This document shows positions 42,998-51,688 of a stretch of DNA of 64,000 nt, piece by piece. Each line of letters starts with the position of its first letter. The stretch's first letter is position 1. The stretch lies in contig NZ_LMDG01000036.1 of the NCBI RefSeq assembly GCF_001426265.1, forward strand, positions 225,534 through 289,533, read 5' to 3'. Both the position numbers and the translations under genes were made by a program. The notes under the pieces were generated by a model, which was given only the letters and a program-made list of their open reading frames with translations, did not search any database and was not told the origin of the DNA. This DNA comes from Rhizobium sp. Root1220 (lineage in GTDB: Bacteria; Pseudomonadota; Alphaproteobacteria; Rhizobiales; Rhizobiaceae).

Positions 42998-45479
42998 CGG
43001 ACTGAACGGCTGGACTGCTGCTCGCGTCGCCCAACCAAAGCCTGAGCTTTGCCTCAAGCAGTTCGGGGCTGATCGGTTTCGACATGTAGTCATCCATCCC
43101 TGAATCCAGGCAGAGATCGCGGTCTGCCTCGAGCGCGTGTGCGGTGACCCCGATGATCGGTACGCATTGTCCCTGCCCGCTTTCCCTCTTCCGAATGGCG
43201 CGCGTTGCGTCATGCCCGTTCATCACCGGCATCGACACGTCCATCATGATGATGCGCGGCGTATGCTTTTCCCAGGCGTGCACGGCTTCCTGACCGTTTC
43301 CGACGACAAGGAAGCTCAGGCCCGTTTCCCGCAGGATTTGCGTGAACACGATCTGATTGACTTCGTTGTCCTCGGCGACAAGCACGTCGATGGACGCCGC
43401 CGAATGGCGGTCAGGCAATGACAGCGCAGCCTGTCTTGACGGTGAAGTCACCTCCGGGAGCGACCATGCGGTCACCTCTTCGGAAAGCTGCCCCATCCGG
43501 CTGGCCCTGACCACGTCGGCAATCGTATTGCGAAGAACCTTCGCCCGGGCAGGCTTCATCAGGTAAGCCTGACCGTTGAGCGCCGCAAACTCCTTGTCCG
43601 TCCCGGAAACGTCCATCGACGTCAGAAATATGATCGGCAGCCGTTCGAAGCGGTGATCCGCTCGAAGCTTGCGTGCGATCTGCGCGCCGTTCATGCCGGG
43701 TATCTGGTAGTCGAGCACCAGGGCGTCGACTTCAACATTCGCTTCGCGAGCGGCTTCAAGAATGGCAATCCCAGCGGGACCGTCCTCCGCCGCTGCGCCA
43801 TCGAAGCCCCATAGTGCCAGTTGCTCGGTCAGGATCTGGCGGTTGACCGCATTGTCGTCGATCACCAGGATGCGCGCGTCCTTCACGTTTGCTGGCAGCT
43901 GCTTCGGCGCAAGGCGCGCTGCCGCCACGGCAAACGGCAGGGTGACGGTAAAGACCGAACCCGCGCCCGGATCGCTGTCGACCTCGATATAGCCGCCAAA
44001 CAGATCAACGAGACCTGCTGTTATCGCGAGACCGAGCCCGGTGCCTTCATGGCGGCGCGTGGAGGACGAATCGATCTGAGAAAACTTGTCGAAGATCGCT
44101 TCGAGCTTGTCCTGCGAAATGCCGATGCCAGTGTCCTCGACCCGCAGGCTCGCCATGATCTCGCCGTCCGCACCGGACACGAACCCGAGATCGACGACGA
44201 CGTGGCCGCGCTCCGTGAACTTGACGGCATTGCCGACGAGATTGGTGACGATCTGCCGAAAGCGGCCCGCGTCCCCCACCACCGCGGAGGGCAGATCCGG
44301 CGCGGTACGCACCAGCAATTCGATGTTCTTCTCCGACGCCGACGAGGACATCAGCGTCGCGACGTCCTCGATTGCCTCGACCAGATCAAAGGTGGTGCGG
44401 CGCAAGGTCATCTGACCTGCATCGATCTTCGAGAAGTCGAGGATGTCGTTGATGAGGGTCACCAGCGCGCTGCCGGATTTGACGATGATGTCGACGAAAG
44501 TCTTTTGGCGCGTGTCCAGATCGGTCTTCGCCAACAGTTCGGCCATACCGAGCACACCATTCATCGGCGTACGGATTTCGTGGCTCATGTTGGCCAGGAA
44601 TTCGGACTTCACCTGATCCGCCGCTTCGGCACGCGAAAGCAGGCGCTCCAGTTCCGCCTCCCGCTGCTTCATCTCCGTAACGTCGGTGAAAAGCGCGATC
44701 CAGTGTTGCCGCTCGCTGATGGTGGCATCCAGATTGACCCAGCGCTCGCCGGCGACATGAAAGGCTGTCGAAATTGGCCTCTTGGCGGCGATATTGTCGC
44801 GCCACCCTTGAAGGATACCGTCATCCTCGCCGTGAAAATCGCCGCGGCGGGCGCAGAACTGAAAGAGGTCGATCCATCCACGTCCGACAGCCAGGTATTC
44901 CGCCGGGATCGACAGAATTTCGCTGAGCGGATCGCTGGCGAGCAGGATCGTCCCGTCCTGAACGATCAGCAGGCCCTGCGACATCGCACGCGTTGCGTCA
45001 TGCATCAGGTCTCCCGGATGCTCGAGCGCGCAGTACTTCCCGTCTATCTCGTTCTCGCCCTCGCGAACGGCCGAAGCATCCATGTACGAATGCCGGATAC
45101 GACGATTGGAAAGGCGGCTCTTGTCGAAAAGACCGAGCACGTAAACGCGGTTCTCCGACGGCGCGAAACTCTCGATCCGGACGCGTTCGTGGCCGGTGCC
45201 ATCGGCGCAGAAGCACAGCGCATTTTCCTCGCTGCCAAAGACAAGAGCGCGACGCTCCTTGTCCTCCCGCTCCTCTTCCTCCGGCAGATCGAACAGGTCC
45301 CGGCTGCGACGGCCGATGAAGTCCGAAATCTCTTTACCGAAGAATGCCGCATAGGCGTCGTTGACCGCTACGTAGCGAAGCTCGCTGTTCTTGACATACG
45401 CCGGGCTGTCCAGATCTGCGATCCGGCGACATGCCAGCTCGAGAAGGTCACCGCTCGATTTCAAAAACGCGCCTCGCAA
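42987..45479 (-). CDS. Hybrid sensor histidine kinase with two receiver domains
   Basis: 830 residues from a TTG start at 45479; the start is uncertain because AGGAAGGAC is 20 bases upstream. No membrane segment is visible, so it should sense a cytoplasmic signal. Domains in order: PAS about 10-125, second PAS about 165-275, HisKA with phospho-His300 (NMSHEIRTPMNG), HATPase with VTNLVGNAVKFTE, DTGIGI and GTGLGLAI, receiver 1 with Asp590 (LVLDYQIPGMNG), and receiver 2 with Asp747 (IIMMDVSMPVMNG). No partner phosphotransferase or regulator is adjacent. Tail-to-tail overlap with mnmD is 11 bases. Confidence 0.92.
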   Translation of the reverse strand: MRGAFLKSSGDLLELACRRIADLDSPAYVKNSELRYVAVNDAYAAFFGKEISDFIGRRSRDLFDLPEEEEREDKERRALVFGSEENALCFCADGTGHERVRIESFAPSENRVYVLGLFDKSRLSNRRIRHSYMDASAVREGENEIDGKYCALEHPGDLMHDATRAMSQGLLIVQDGTILLASDPLSEILSIPAEYLAVGRGWIDLFQFCARRGDFHGEDDGILQGWRDNIAAKRPISTAFHVAGERWVNLDATISERQHWIALFTDVTEMKQREAELERLLSRAEAADQVKSEFLANMSHEIRTPMNGVLGMAELLAKTDLDTRQKTFVDIIVKSGSALVTLINDILDFSKIDAGQMTLRRTTFDLVEAIEDVATLMSSSASEKNIELLVRTAPDLPSAVVGDAGRFRQIVTNLVGNAVKFTERGHVVVDLGFVSGADGEIMASLRVEDTGIGISQDKLEAIFDKFSQIDSSSTRRHEGTGLGLAITAGLVDLFGGYIEVDSDPGAGSVFTVTLPFAVAAARLAPKQLPANVKDARILVIDDNAVNRQILTEQLALWGFDGAAAEDGPAGIAILEAAREANVEVDALVLDYQIPGMNGAQIARKLRADHRFERLPIIFLTSMDVSGTDKEFAALNGQAYLMKPARAKVLRNTIADVVRASRMGQLSEEVTAWSLPEVTSPSRQAALSLPDRHSAASIDVLVAEDNEVNQIVFTQILRETGLSFLVVGNGQEAVHAWEKHTPRIIMMDVSMPVMNGHDATRAIRKRESGQGQCVPIIGVTAHALEADRDLCLDSGMDDYMSKPISPELLEAKLRLWLGDASSSPAVQSVRI

Positions 45480-45731
45480 TCCGAAAATCTGTCCTTCCTC
45501 AACTATAGACGCAAGCCGTTTAACAAGGCTTTAACCATACGACCGCGACGGTCGATGGGCCCGGCACAAATGTGGCTTTACGATTGGCGGCATCCGGCGA
45601 CTTGTCTGCAAGCAAACCATTTTCATCTGTGGTAGAATTTCCCGGTGAGGCTGGACTGGTTCAGTTGGCCGCTTTTGCGACTTCCTCCTGACAGCTTCAA
45701 AAACAGGCTTCGTCGACGAGAGGAGGCGATC

Positions 45732-46115
45732 ATGTCAGCAGTTTGCAATCGCATGACGACTGGACTGATGGCGCTGGCTTTGGCGGGTGCTTCGCTCGTC
45801 ACGGCGGGGCCGACGGAGGCCAATGACTTCTGGGGTGGCGTCGCAGCCGGTGCGGTCGGCGGCGTACTGCTCACCCAGGCCCTGCGTCCTTATCCCTACA
45901 CCTATGGCTACCCCGACGGATACGGCTACCCGTATGCCTACGGTTATCGCTACGGGTATCCTGACAGGGCGTACCGGCCCTATCGACCCTACTATGGCGG
46001 CTATCCTGCCTACCGGACCCAGTACCGCTACTATCAACCCGCTCGACGCTGTCACGTCGAATGGCGGCGCAACGGATGGGGACAGGCTTACCGCGTTAGC
46101 GTCTGTCCTTATTGA
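45732..46115 (+). CDS. Small exported Tyr-rich protein
   Basis: 127 residues from ATG 45732, five bases after AGGAGG. The leader MSAVCNRMTTGLMALALAGASLVTAGPTEAN is a signal peptide. The mature part has a Gly-rich membrane-like stretch (FWGGVAAGAVGGVLLTQALR) and then a Tyr/Pro/Gly repeat region (YGYPDGYGYPYAYGYRYGY), ending in CHVEWRRNGWGQAYRVSVCPY with two Cys. Such proteins are common, fast-evolving envelope components of rhizobia with no known role. It is divergent from the histidine kinase gene; a hairpin follows it at 46132-46157. Confidence 0.7.
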   Translation: MSAVCNRMTTGLMALALAGASLVTAGPTEANDFWGGVAAGAVGGVLLTQALRPYPYTYGYPDGYGYPYAYGYRYGYPDRAYRPYRPYYGGYPAYRTQYRYYQPARRCHVEWRRNGWGQAYRVSVCPY

Positions 46116-46131
46116 AAGGCGATGCGGCTCG

Positions 46132-46157
46132 CGGGCGCCGCTCATCGGCGGCGCCCG
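46132..46157 (+). terminator. Hairpin after the Tyr-rich protein gene
   Basis: CGGGCGCCG (46132-46140) pairs with CGGCGCCCG (46149-46157), nine perfect base pairs, loop of eight. No clear T-run follows (ATGCGGCTTTCCC), so it is a weak or Rho-assisted terminator candidate. Confidence 0.45.
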
Positions 46158-46453
46158 ATGCGGCTTTCCCAGACGCTCCCCCTTGACTTTCCCGTCGAAC
46201 TAGACCAAATGCAGGTCAGCTTTCACCTTCCGGCCGCCGCGTGAGCGTGCCCCTGCCAGCAAATAGGATGCAGGAAGAAGGACAAAGCGCATTTCGTATA
46301 GACCGCATCCCAAGACGCGGCAGAAGCGCTGGAAAGCTTTTTCCAACAAGACAAGTTCCCACTTCACGCGGGGTGCTTGACGCCAGAGTAACACCGGATC
46401 GCAAACCCGCGTTTCGGCGATATTGTTTTGGCGCGCCCTAAAAAGGTTATGAC
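46158..46453. other. Region before the RhlE helicase gene (probable long leader)
   Basis: About 340 bases separate the Tyr-rich gene stop from the helicase start, with the hairpin in its first part. No convincing gene is seen on either strand. CTTGAC at 46377-46382 looks like a -35 element; the rest would be leader RNA. DEAD-box helicase genes of this type often have long cold-responsive leaders, but I see no named motif. Confidence 0.4.
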
Positions 46454-48094
46454 TTGACCAATTTTGAATCGCTTGGTGTTTCCAAGCCGATCGTCGCTAC
46501 ACTTTTCCAGCTCGGCATCGAAACGCCGACCCCTATCCAGGAAAAGGCAATCCCGCTTCTCCTCGCAGGCCGTGACCTCATCGGCCTCGCACAGACCGGC
46601 ACCGGCAAGACGGCCGCCTTCGGCCTGCCGCTGATCGAAAAGCTGATCCCGGAAGAACGCCGCCCCGACAACCGTACAACCCGTACGCTGATCCTGGCGC
46701 CGACCCGCGAGCTGGTGAACCAGATCGCCATGAACCTGAAGAACTTCCTGCGCAAGTCGCACCTGCGCATCAACGTCGTCGTTGGCGGGGTCTCGATCAA
46801 CAAGCAGCAACTGCAGCTTGAAAAGGGCACCGACATTCTCGTTGCCACGCCGGGCCGCCTGCTCGACCTTATCAACCGTCGCGCCATCGGCCTGACGGCC
46901 GTGCGCTACCTAGTGCTCGACGAAGCCGACCAGATGCTCGACCTCGGCTTCGTGCACGACCTGCGCAAGATCTCCAAGATGGTGCCGAAGAAGCGTCAGA
47001 CGATGCTGTTTTCGGCCACCATGCCGAAGGCGATTGCCGATCTCGCTGCCGACTTCCTGACCGATCCGGTCAAGGTCGAAGTCACGCCTCCGGGCAAGGC
47101 CGCCGACAAGGTCGAACAGTATGTTCACTTCGTCAACGGCAAGAACGACAAGACCGACCTCCTGAAAAAGTCGCTCAGCGAAAACCCGGATGGCCGCGCC
47201 ATCGTCTTCCTGCGCACCAAGCATGGCGCCGAGAAGCTGATGAAGCACCTCGAGCATGTCGGCTATTCCGTTGCATCGATCCACGGCAACAAGAGCCAGG
47301 GCCAGCGCGAGCGCGCCCTGAAGGCATTCAAGGACGGCGACATCAAGACGCTGATCGCCACCGACGTTGCCGCTCGCGGCATCGACATCCCGGCCGTCAG
47401 CCACGTCTACAACTACGACCTGCCGGAAGTTGCCGAAGCCTATGTCCACCGCATCGGCCGTACGGCCCGTGCCGGTCGTGACGGTATCGCGATCGCCTTC
47501 TGCGCGCCTGACGAAACGCGCCTGCTGCGCGACATCGAGCGCCTGATGAGCATAAACATCGCTGTTGCCAGCGGCGCAGCGCCTGCCAACATGAACGCAA
47601 CACCCAAGCGCGCCAACAATGGCGGCGGTGCCAACCGCGGCCAGGGTCGTGGTGGTGAAGGTCGCGGCGGCGAAGGCCGTGGCGAAGGTCACCGCGGTGG
47701 CGGTCGTCCCGAGCGTCGTCCGCGTCCGGAGCGCCAGCCGATGTCGGCGCGCAACGAAGATTTCCGCGGCCAGCGCCGTGGCGAAGCGGCACCGGCAACG
47801 GCAGGCCCTGACAACGATCTGGTCGCAACCTCGGACTTCCGTGGTGCGGGCGGCCCTGCCCGCAAGCCGCAGCGCCCGCAGCCGCATGGCAACAACACCA
47901 ACGGCGGCGACGCAAACCGTCACCACCCGGGTGCCGGCGCCCGCAACGCTCACGGCCGCCCGGCCCGCAAGCATGGCGAGGACCGCGGCCCGCAGCAGAA
48001 CGCTGGTGGCGAACGTCGCGAAGGCAATGGCGGCAATCGCCGCGGTGGTCCGTCGCGCGGCGGCAACGGTGGCCAGCGTCGCGAACGCGCATAA
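46454..48094 (+). CDS. rhlE: DEAD-box RNA helicase, RhlE type
   Basis: 546 residues from TTG 46454, with AAAAGG seven bases upstream; no in-frame ATG suits the conserved opening MTNFESLGVSKPIV. Helicase motifs: Q motif PTPIQEKAIPLLLAGRD, Walker A AQTGTGKT, DEAD (VLDEADQML), SAT, and C-terminal IGRTARAGRDG. Residues about 370-546 are a low-complexity Gly/Arg/Pro/Asn tail with RGG-like repeats, which should bind RNA. It is longer than E. coli RhlE because of that tail. A strong terminator follows at 48119-48144. Confidence 0.94.
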   Translation: MTNFESLGVSKPIVATLFQLGIETPTPIQEKAIPLLLAGRDLIGLAQTGTGKTAAFGLPLIEKLIPEERRPDNRTTRTLILAPTRELVNQIAMNLKNFLRKSHLRINVVVGGVSINKQQLQLEKGTDILVATPGRLLDLINRRAIGLTAVRYLVLDEADQMLDLGFVHDLRKISKMVPKKRQTMLFSATMPKAIADLAADFLTDPVKVEVTPPGKAADKVEQYVHFVNGKNDKTDLLKKSLSENPDGRAIVFLRTKHGAEKLMKHLEHVGYSVASIHGNKSQGQRERALKAFKDGDIKTLIATDVAARGIDIPAVSHVYNYDLPEVAEAYVHRIGRTARAGRDGIAIAFCAPDETRLLRDIERLMSINIAVASGAAPANMNATPKRANNGGGANRGQGRGGEGRGGEGRGEGHRGGGRPERRPRPERQPMSARNEDFRGQRRGEAAPATAGPDNDLVATSDFRGAGGPARKPQRPQPHGNNTNGGDANRHHPGAGARNAHGRPARKHGEDRGPQQNAGGERREGNGGNRRGGPSRGGNGGQRRERA

Positions 48095-48118
48095 TCTTCG
48101 CGCTTTAGCAATGAACGG

Positions 48119-48144
48119 ACGGCGGGAGAAATCCCGCCGTTTTT
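48119..48144 (+). terminator. Rho-independent terminator of rhlE
   Basis: ACGGCGGG (48119-48126), loop AGAAAT, CCCGCCGT (48133-48140), then TTTT. Eight perfect base pairs and a T-run make a classical intrinsic terminator, 25 bases past the helicase stop. Confidence 0.92.
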
Positions 48145-48456
48145 CGTTGCCTGCGGCCGTCTGACAACCAGCGGTCGATGACTGTCATGTTTCGCGGGTG
48201 TTCGATGCCACTCGTGGAAACGACGAACGCTCTAAATTGAATCGCCTGGCTGCCAAAAACAAACCAGATGCCTAAGCTATGGGCTGGCGGAAACGATTGG
48301 CGACCGGGCCTGTGATGCGCGATCTCGATAAATGCCCAGTTTTTCGGCTGTTTTTGGCAACCAGACGTAATTACGAATCTTGCCACGCAAATGAGCATGG
48401 TTCTTGCATTGCCATTTGCGTTGTATTCAAATGAAGAAAAAAGGGGAGCCACACCT
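48145..48456. other. Leader region of the ATP-grasp operon with long-range inverted repeats
   Basis: 312 bases without a convincing gene. TGCCAAAAAC (48251-48260) is matched by GTTTTTGGCA (48350-48359), ten perfect pairs enclosing 89 bases that also contain matching TGGGC and GCCCA. Closer to the gene, ACGCAAATG (48385-48393) is matched by CATTTGCGT (48413-48421). The first set could be a structured RNA, the second an operator or leader hairpin. Confidence 0.5.
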
Positions 48457-49866
48457 TTGGCATTTGATGAAATGATCACCGGGGACGAAAGTCCGCGAAC
48501 GCCTTACGAGAAATACTTTGAGTGGTACAATAGCCAAGACCGGGCTCATCTGATTGCCAAGTCCCGCGATGCGGAGAACATCTTCCGGAAAACCGGCATC
48601 ACCTTCGCGGTCTACGGCCACGCCGATTCTTCTGAAAAGCTTATCCCCTTCGATATTATCCCGCGCATCATCTCAGGCCGCGAATGGCGCAAGCTCGCCC
48701 AGGGCATCGAACAACGGGTCATCGCCCTCAACGCCTTTCTCGATGATATCTACCACAAGCAGGAAATCATCCGCGCCGGCCGGATCCCGCGCGAACTGAT
48801 CGAGCGCAACGATACGTTTCTGCCCGAGATGATCGGCTTCCGGCCACCGGGCGGCGTCTACACCCACATCGTCGGCACTGACATCGTGCGCACCGGCGAG
48901 GACCAGTTTTACGTGCTGGAGGACAATGCCCGCACACCGTCCGGTGTCAGCTACATGCTGGAAAACCGGGAAACGATGATGCATATGTTCCCCGAGCTGT
49001 TCCACGAGAACAAGGTTCGGCCGGTCGAGGACTATCCCTATCTGCTGCGCCAGAGCCTGGCGTCGCTGGCACCTCCGGGCTGCAAGGGCAAGCCACGCGT
49101 CGCGGTACTGACGCCCGGTATCTACAACTCGGCCTATTACGAGCATTCGTTCCTCGCCGACACCATGGGCGTCGAGCTCGTCGAGGGCTCGGACCTGCGC
49201 GTCATCGACGGCAAGGTGAAGATGCGCACGACGCGCGGCTACGAGGCGATCGACGTGCTCTACCGCCGCGTCGACGACGACTTCCTCGATCCCCTCACCT
49301 TCCGCCAGGATTCGGCCCTCGGCATACCCGGGATCATGGATGTCTACCGCTCGGGCAATATCACCATCGCCAATGCGCCGGGCACCGGTATCTGCGACGA
49401 CAAGGCGATCTATTCCTACATGCCCGAGATCGTCGAGTTCTATACCGGCCGGAAGGCAATTCTGGAAAATGTCCCGACCTGGCGTTGCTCGGAAGCGTCC
49501 AGCCTGAAATACGTGCTCGAACACCTCGAAGAGCTGGTCGTCAAGGAAGTCCACGGCTCCGGCGGCTACGGCATGCTGGTCGGCCCGACGGCCTCCAAGA
49601 AGGAGCGCGCCGAATTTGCCGAGAAGCTGAAGGCACGGCCGAGCAACTATATCGCCCAACCGACGCTCTCGCTCTCTACCGTCCCGATCCTCGTCAACAA
49701 GGGTATCGCGCCCCGCCATGTCGATCTCCGCCCCTACGTGCTGGTTTCCGACAAGGTCCAGATCATTCCCGGAGGACTGACGCGCGTCGCGCTGAAACAA
49801 GGCTCGCTCGTGGTCAACTCAAGCCAGGGCGGCGGCACAAAAGACACCTGGGTATTGGAGGACTGA
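48457..49866 (+). CDS. Circularly permuted type 2 ATP-grasp protein (DUF404/DUF407)
   Basis: About 469 residues from TTG 48457, with AAGGGGAG nine bases upstream; family members begin near AFDEMI. DDIYHKQEIIRAGRIP, FYVLEDNARTPSGVSYMLENRE, GYEAIDVLYRRVDDDFLDP, ANAPGTGICDDKAIYSYMPEIV, and VVKEVHGSGGYGMLVGP are the permuted ATP-grasp motifs, with the nucleotide-binding Lys (VVKE) and the metal Asn/Glu. ATP-grasp ligases join a carboxylate to an amine. This group is always coupled to an alpha-E protein and a transglutaminase, as here, and is predicted to make or attach an unknown peptide. It overlaps the next gene by one base (TGATG). Confidence 0.92.
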   Translation: MAFDEMITGDESPRTPYEKYFEWYNSQDRAHLIAKSRDAENIFRKTGITFAVYGHADSSEKLIPFDIIPRIISGREWRKLAQGIEQRVIALNAFLDDIYHKQEIIRAGRIPRELIERNDTFLPEMIGFRPPGGVYTHIVGTDIVRTGEDQFYVLEDNARTPSGVSYMLENRETMMHMFPELFHENKVRPVEDYPYLLRQSLASLAPPGCKGKPRVAVLTPGIYNSAYYEHSFLADTMGVELVEGSDLRVIDGKVKMRTTRGYEAIDVLYRRVDDDFLDPLTFRQDSALGIPGIMDVYRSGNITIANAPGTGICDDKAIYSYMPEIVEFYTGRKAILENVPTWRCSEASSLKYVLEHLEELVVKEVHGSGGYGMLVGPTASKKERAEFAEKLKARPSNYIAQPTLSLSTVPILVNKGIAPRHVDLRPYVLVSDKVQIIPGGLTRVALKQGSLVVNSSQGGGTKDTWVLED

Positions 49867-50807
49867 TGCTCGGAAGAACTGCAAACGGACTCTACTGGAT
49901 GTTCCGCTACATCGAACGCGCCGAGAACATCGCGCGCCTCGTCGATGCCGGACTGCGCATGTCGCTGACGAGAAGCGCCGGGGCCGATGACAACTGGGAT
50001 GGCGTACTGCAAAGTGCAGGCGTTCGCGAGGCGTTTGACGAAGGTCACGGAAAGCTGACGAGCGCCGACGCTATCGACTACCTTCTGCGCGACCGCTCCA
50101 ACCCTTCGAGCGTCATGTCCTGTGTCGACTATGGCCGCAACAACGCCCGCATGGTGCGTACGGCGCTGACGCGGGAGACCTGGGAAGCGACCAACGAGTT
50201 CTGGATCGAGCTGAAGACGCTGTTGTCGAAGCGGTTGAAGCCCGCTGAAATGCCGGAGGCGATCGATGTCATCAAACACCGCGCCGGGCTGATCCGCGGC
50301 GCCCTGCATGGTTCGATGCTGCGCAACGAACTATACAATTTCGCCCGCATCGGTACCTTCATCGAGCGCGCGGACAACACCAGCCGCATTCTCGACGTGA
50401 AATATTACGTGCTGCTGCCGGCCGTATCGGCTGTCGGCACGTCTATCGACAATGTCCAATGGGAATCGATCCTGCGCTCCGTCTCCGCCCACCGCTCCTA
50501 CAGCTGGGCCTATGACGGCGAGTATCGCGCCATGAACATTGCCGACTTCCTGATACTCAACGGCCAGATGCCGCGTTCGCTCGCCTATTGCTACGAGAAG
50601 ATCAACAGCGAACTCGGCTACCTCGCCAAGGACTACGGCGAGCAGCTGCCGGCGCACAAGACGGCGGAGGCGATCCGTCAATCGTTGAAGACGCGAGCGA
50701 TCAAAGACATCATGGATCAGGGGCTGCATGAGTTCCTCGAGGACTTCGTTTCGCGCAACAACCAGCTTGGTCAGGAGATTTCCGATGGCTACCGGTTCTA
50801 CGTATAG
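49866..50807 (+). CDS. Alpha-E domain protein (DUF403)
   Basis: 313 residues. LGRTANGLYWMFRYIERAENIARLVDAGLRMSL is the alpha-E signature, with a second ERADNTSRILDVKYYVLLP in the middle that repeats the ERAxN motif. It is all helical and lacks any known catalytic residue; the paired ERAEN and ERADN motifs suggest an internal duplication. It is translated together with the ATP-grasp gene (TGATG). It is thought to assist the ligase, mechanism unknown. Confidence 0.92.
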   Translation: MLGRTANGLYWMFRYIERAENIARLVDAGLRMSLTRSAGADDNWDGVLQSAGVREAFDEGHGKLTSADAIDYLLRDRSNPSSVMSCVDYGRNNARMVRTALTRETWEATNEFWIELKTLLSKRLKPAEMPEAIDVIKHRAGLIRGALHGSMLRNELYNFARIGTFIERADNTSRILDVKYYVLLPAVSAVGTSIDNVQWESILRSVSAHRSYSWAYDGEYRAMNIADFLILNGQMPRSLAYCYEKINSELGYLAKDYGEQLPAHKTAEAIRQSLKTRAIKDIMDQGLHEFLEDFVSRNNQLGQEISDGYRFYV

Positions 50808-50819
50808 GCGGATGCAGAC

Positions 50820-51644
50820 ATGAAACTGAAGATTAGCCACGTCACGGAATACCGCTACGACGAACCCTCGGCTTTCTCGCTGCAGCGATTGCGGCTGACG
50901 CCCCCAACGGTTGGCGGCCAAACGATCCTGAACTGGTCGCTCCATGTCGAGGGTGCAAAGCCCGAGGTCGAATACGACGATCAGTTCGGCAATCACGTCA
51001 CTCTCATGTCTCTCCAGGGAGAACAAAAGGTGACACGCATCGTTGCGGAAGGCGAGGTCGAAACGGAAGACCGCAACGGCGTCATCGGCCCTCATGCTGG
51101 TTTTTGCCCGCTATGGCTTTTCCTGCGCGACACGCAACGAACGAAACCCGGCAAGCTGACCAGGGAATTGAGCAAGGGTATCAACGGCGACAACGATCTG
51201 GCGCGCCTGCATGCACTGATGGCTGCCATCCACGAGGCGGTGGACTATCGACCGGGCACCAGCAACACCGACACGACCGCCGAGCAGGCGCTCGAAAAAA
51301 AGAGTGGTGTGTGCCAGGACCACGCGCATATCTTCGTGACCGCCGCACGCGCTTTGTCGATACCGGCGCGCTATATTTCCGGATACCTGATGACCGAGGG
51401 CAAGGCGGAGCAGGCGGCGACCCACGCCTGGGGAGAGGCTCATGTCCCCGGCCTCGGCTGGGTGGGTTTCGACCCCGCCAACAATGTCTGCCCGGACGAC
51501 CGTTACGTGCGTGTGGCTTCCGGCCTTTGTTACCGCGACGCGGCACCGGTTTCCGGCATGCGGATCGGCATGCCCGGCGAGAATCTTGCCGTCAACGTCA
51601 CGGTCGAAAGCACCGGCCAGACGCAGAGCCAGAGCCAGAATTAG
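50820..51644 (+). CDS. Transglutaminase-like protein 1
   Basis: 274 residues, 12 bases after the alpha-E gene. N-terminal beta domain (KISHVTEYRYDEPSAFSLQRLRLTPP) and a Cys protease-like core with Cys165 (GVCQDHAHIFV), His202 (HAWGEAHVPG) and Asp218 (VGFDPANN), so a full triad. It has no signal peptide. Members hydrolyse or form amide bonds; with the ATP-grasp ligase it may process the same peptide product. The last 20 residues are Gln/Ser-rich. Confidence 0.9.
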   Translation: MKLKISHVTEYRYDEPSAFSLQRLRLTPPTVGGQTILNWSLHVEGAKPEVEYDDQFGNHVTLMSLQGEQKVTRIVAEGEVETEDRNGVIGPHAGFCPLWLFLRDTQRTKPGKLTRELSKGINGDNDLARLHALMAAIHEAVDYRPGTSNTDTTAEQALEKKSGVCQDHAHIFVTAARALSIPARYISGYLMTEGKAEQAATHAWGEAHVPGLGWVGFDPANNVCPDDRYVRVASGLCYRDAAPVSGMRIGMPGENLAVNVTVESTGQTQSQSQN

Positions 51645-51688
51645 GGCTTTTCAGGCGAGATATCTCGACCAATTCGCTCAAAAATCCG

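Noticed and set aside
43821..45635. 604-residue open frame on the plus strand
   Set aside because: Antisense to the hybrid histidine kinase, whose His, Asp and ATPase motifs are intact; composition is typical of a shadow frame.
47580..48090. Repetitive Gly/Arg-rich DNA that looks like a tandem repeat or array
   Set aside because: It is the low-complexity RNA-binding tail of the RhlE helicase, not a CRISPR array or a noncoding repeat.
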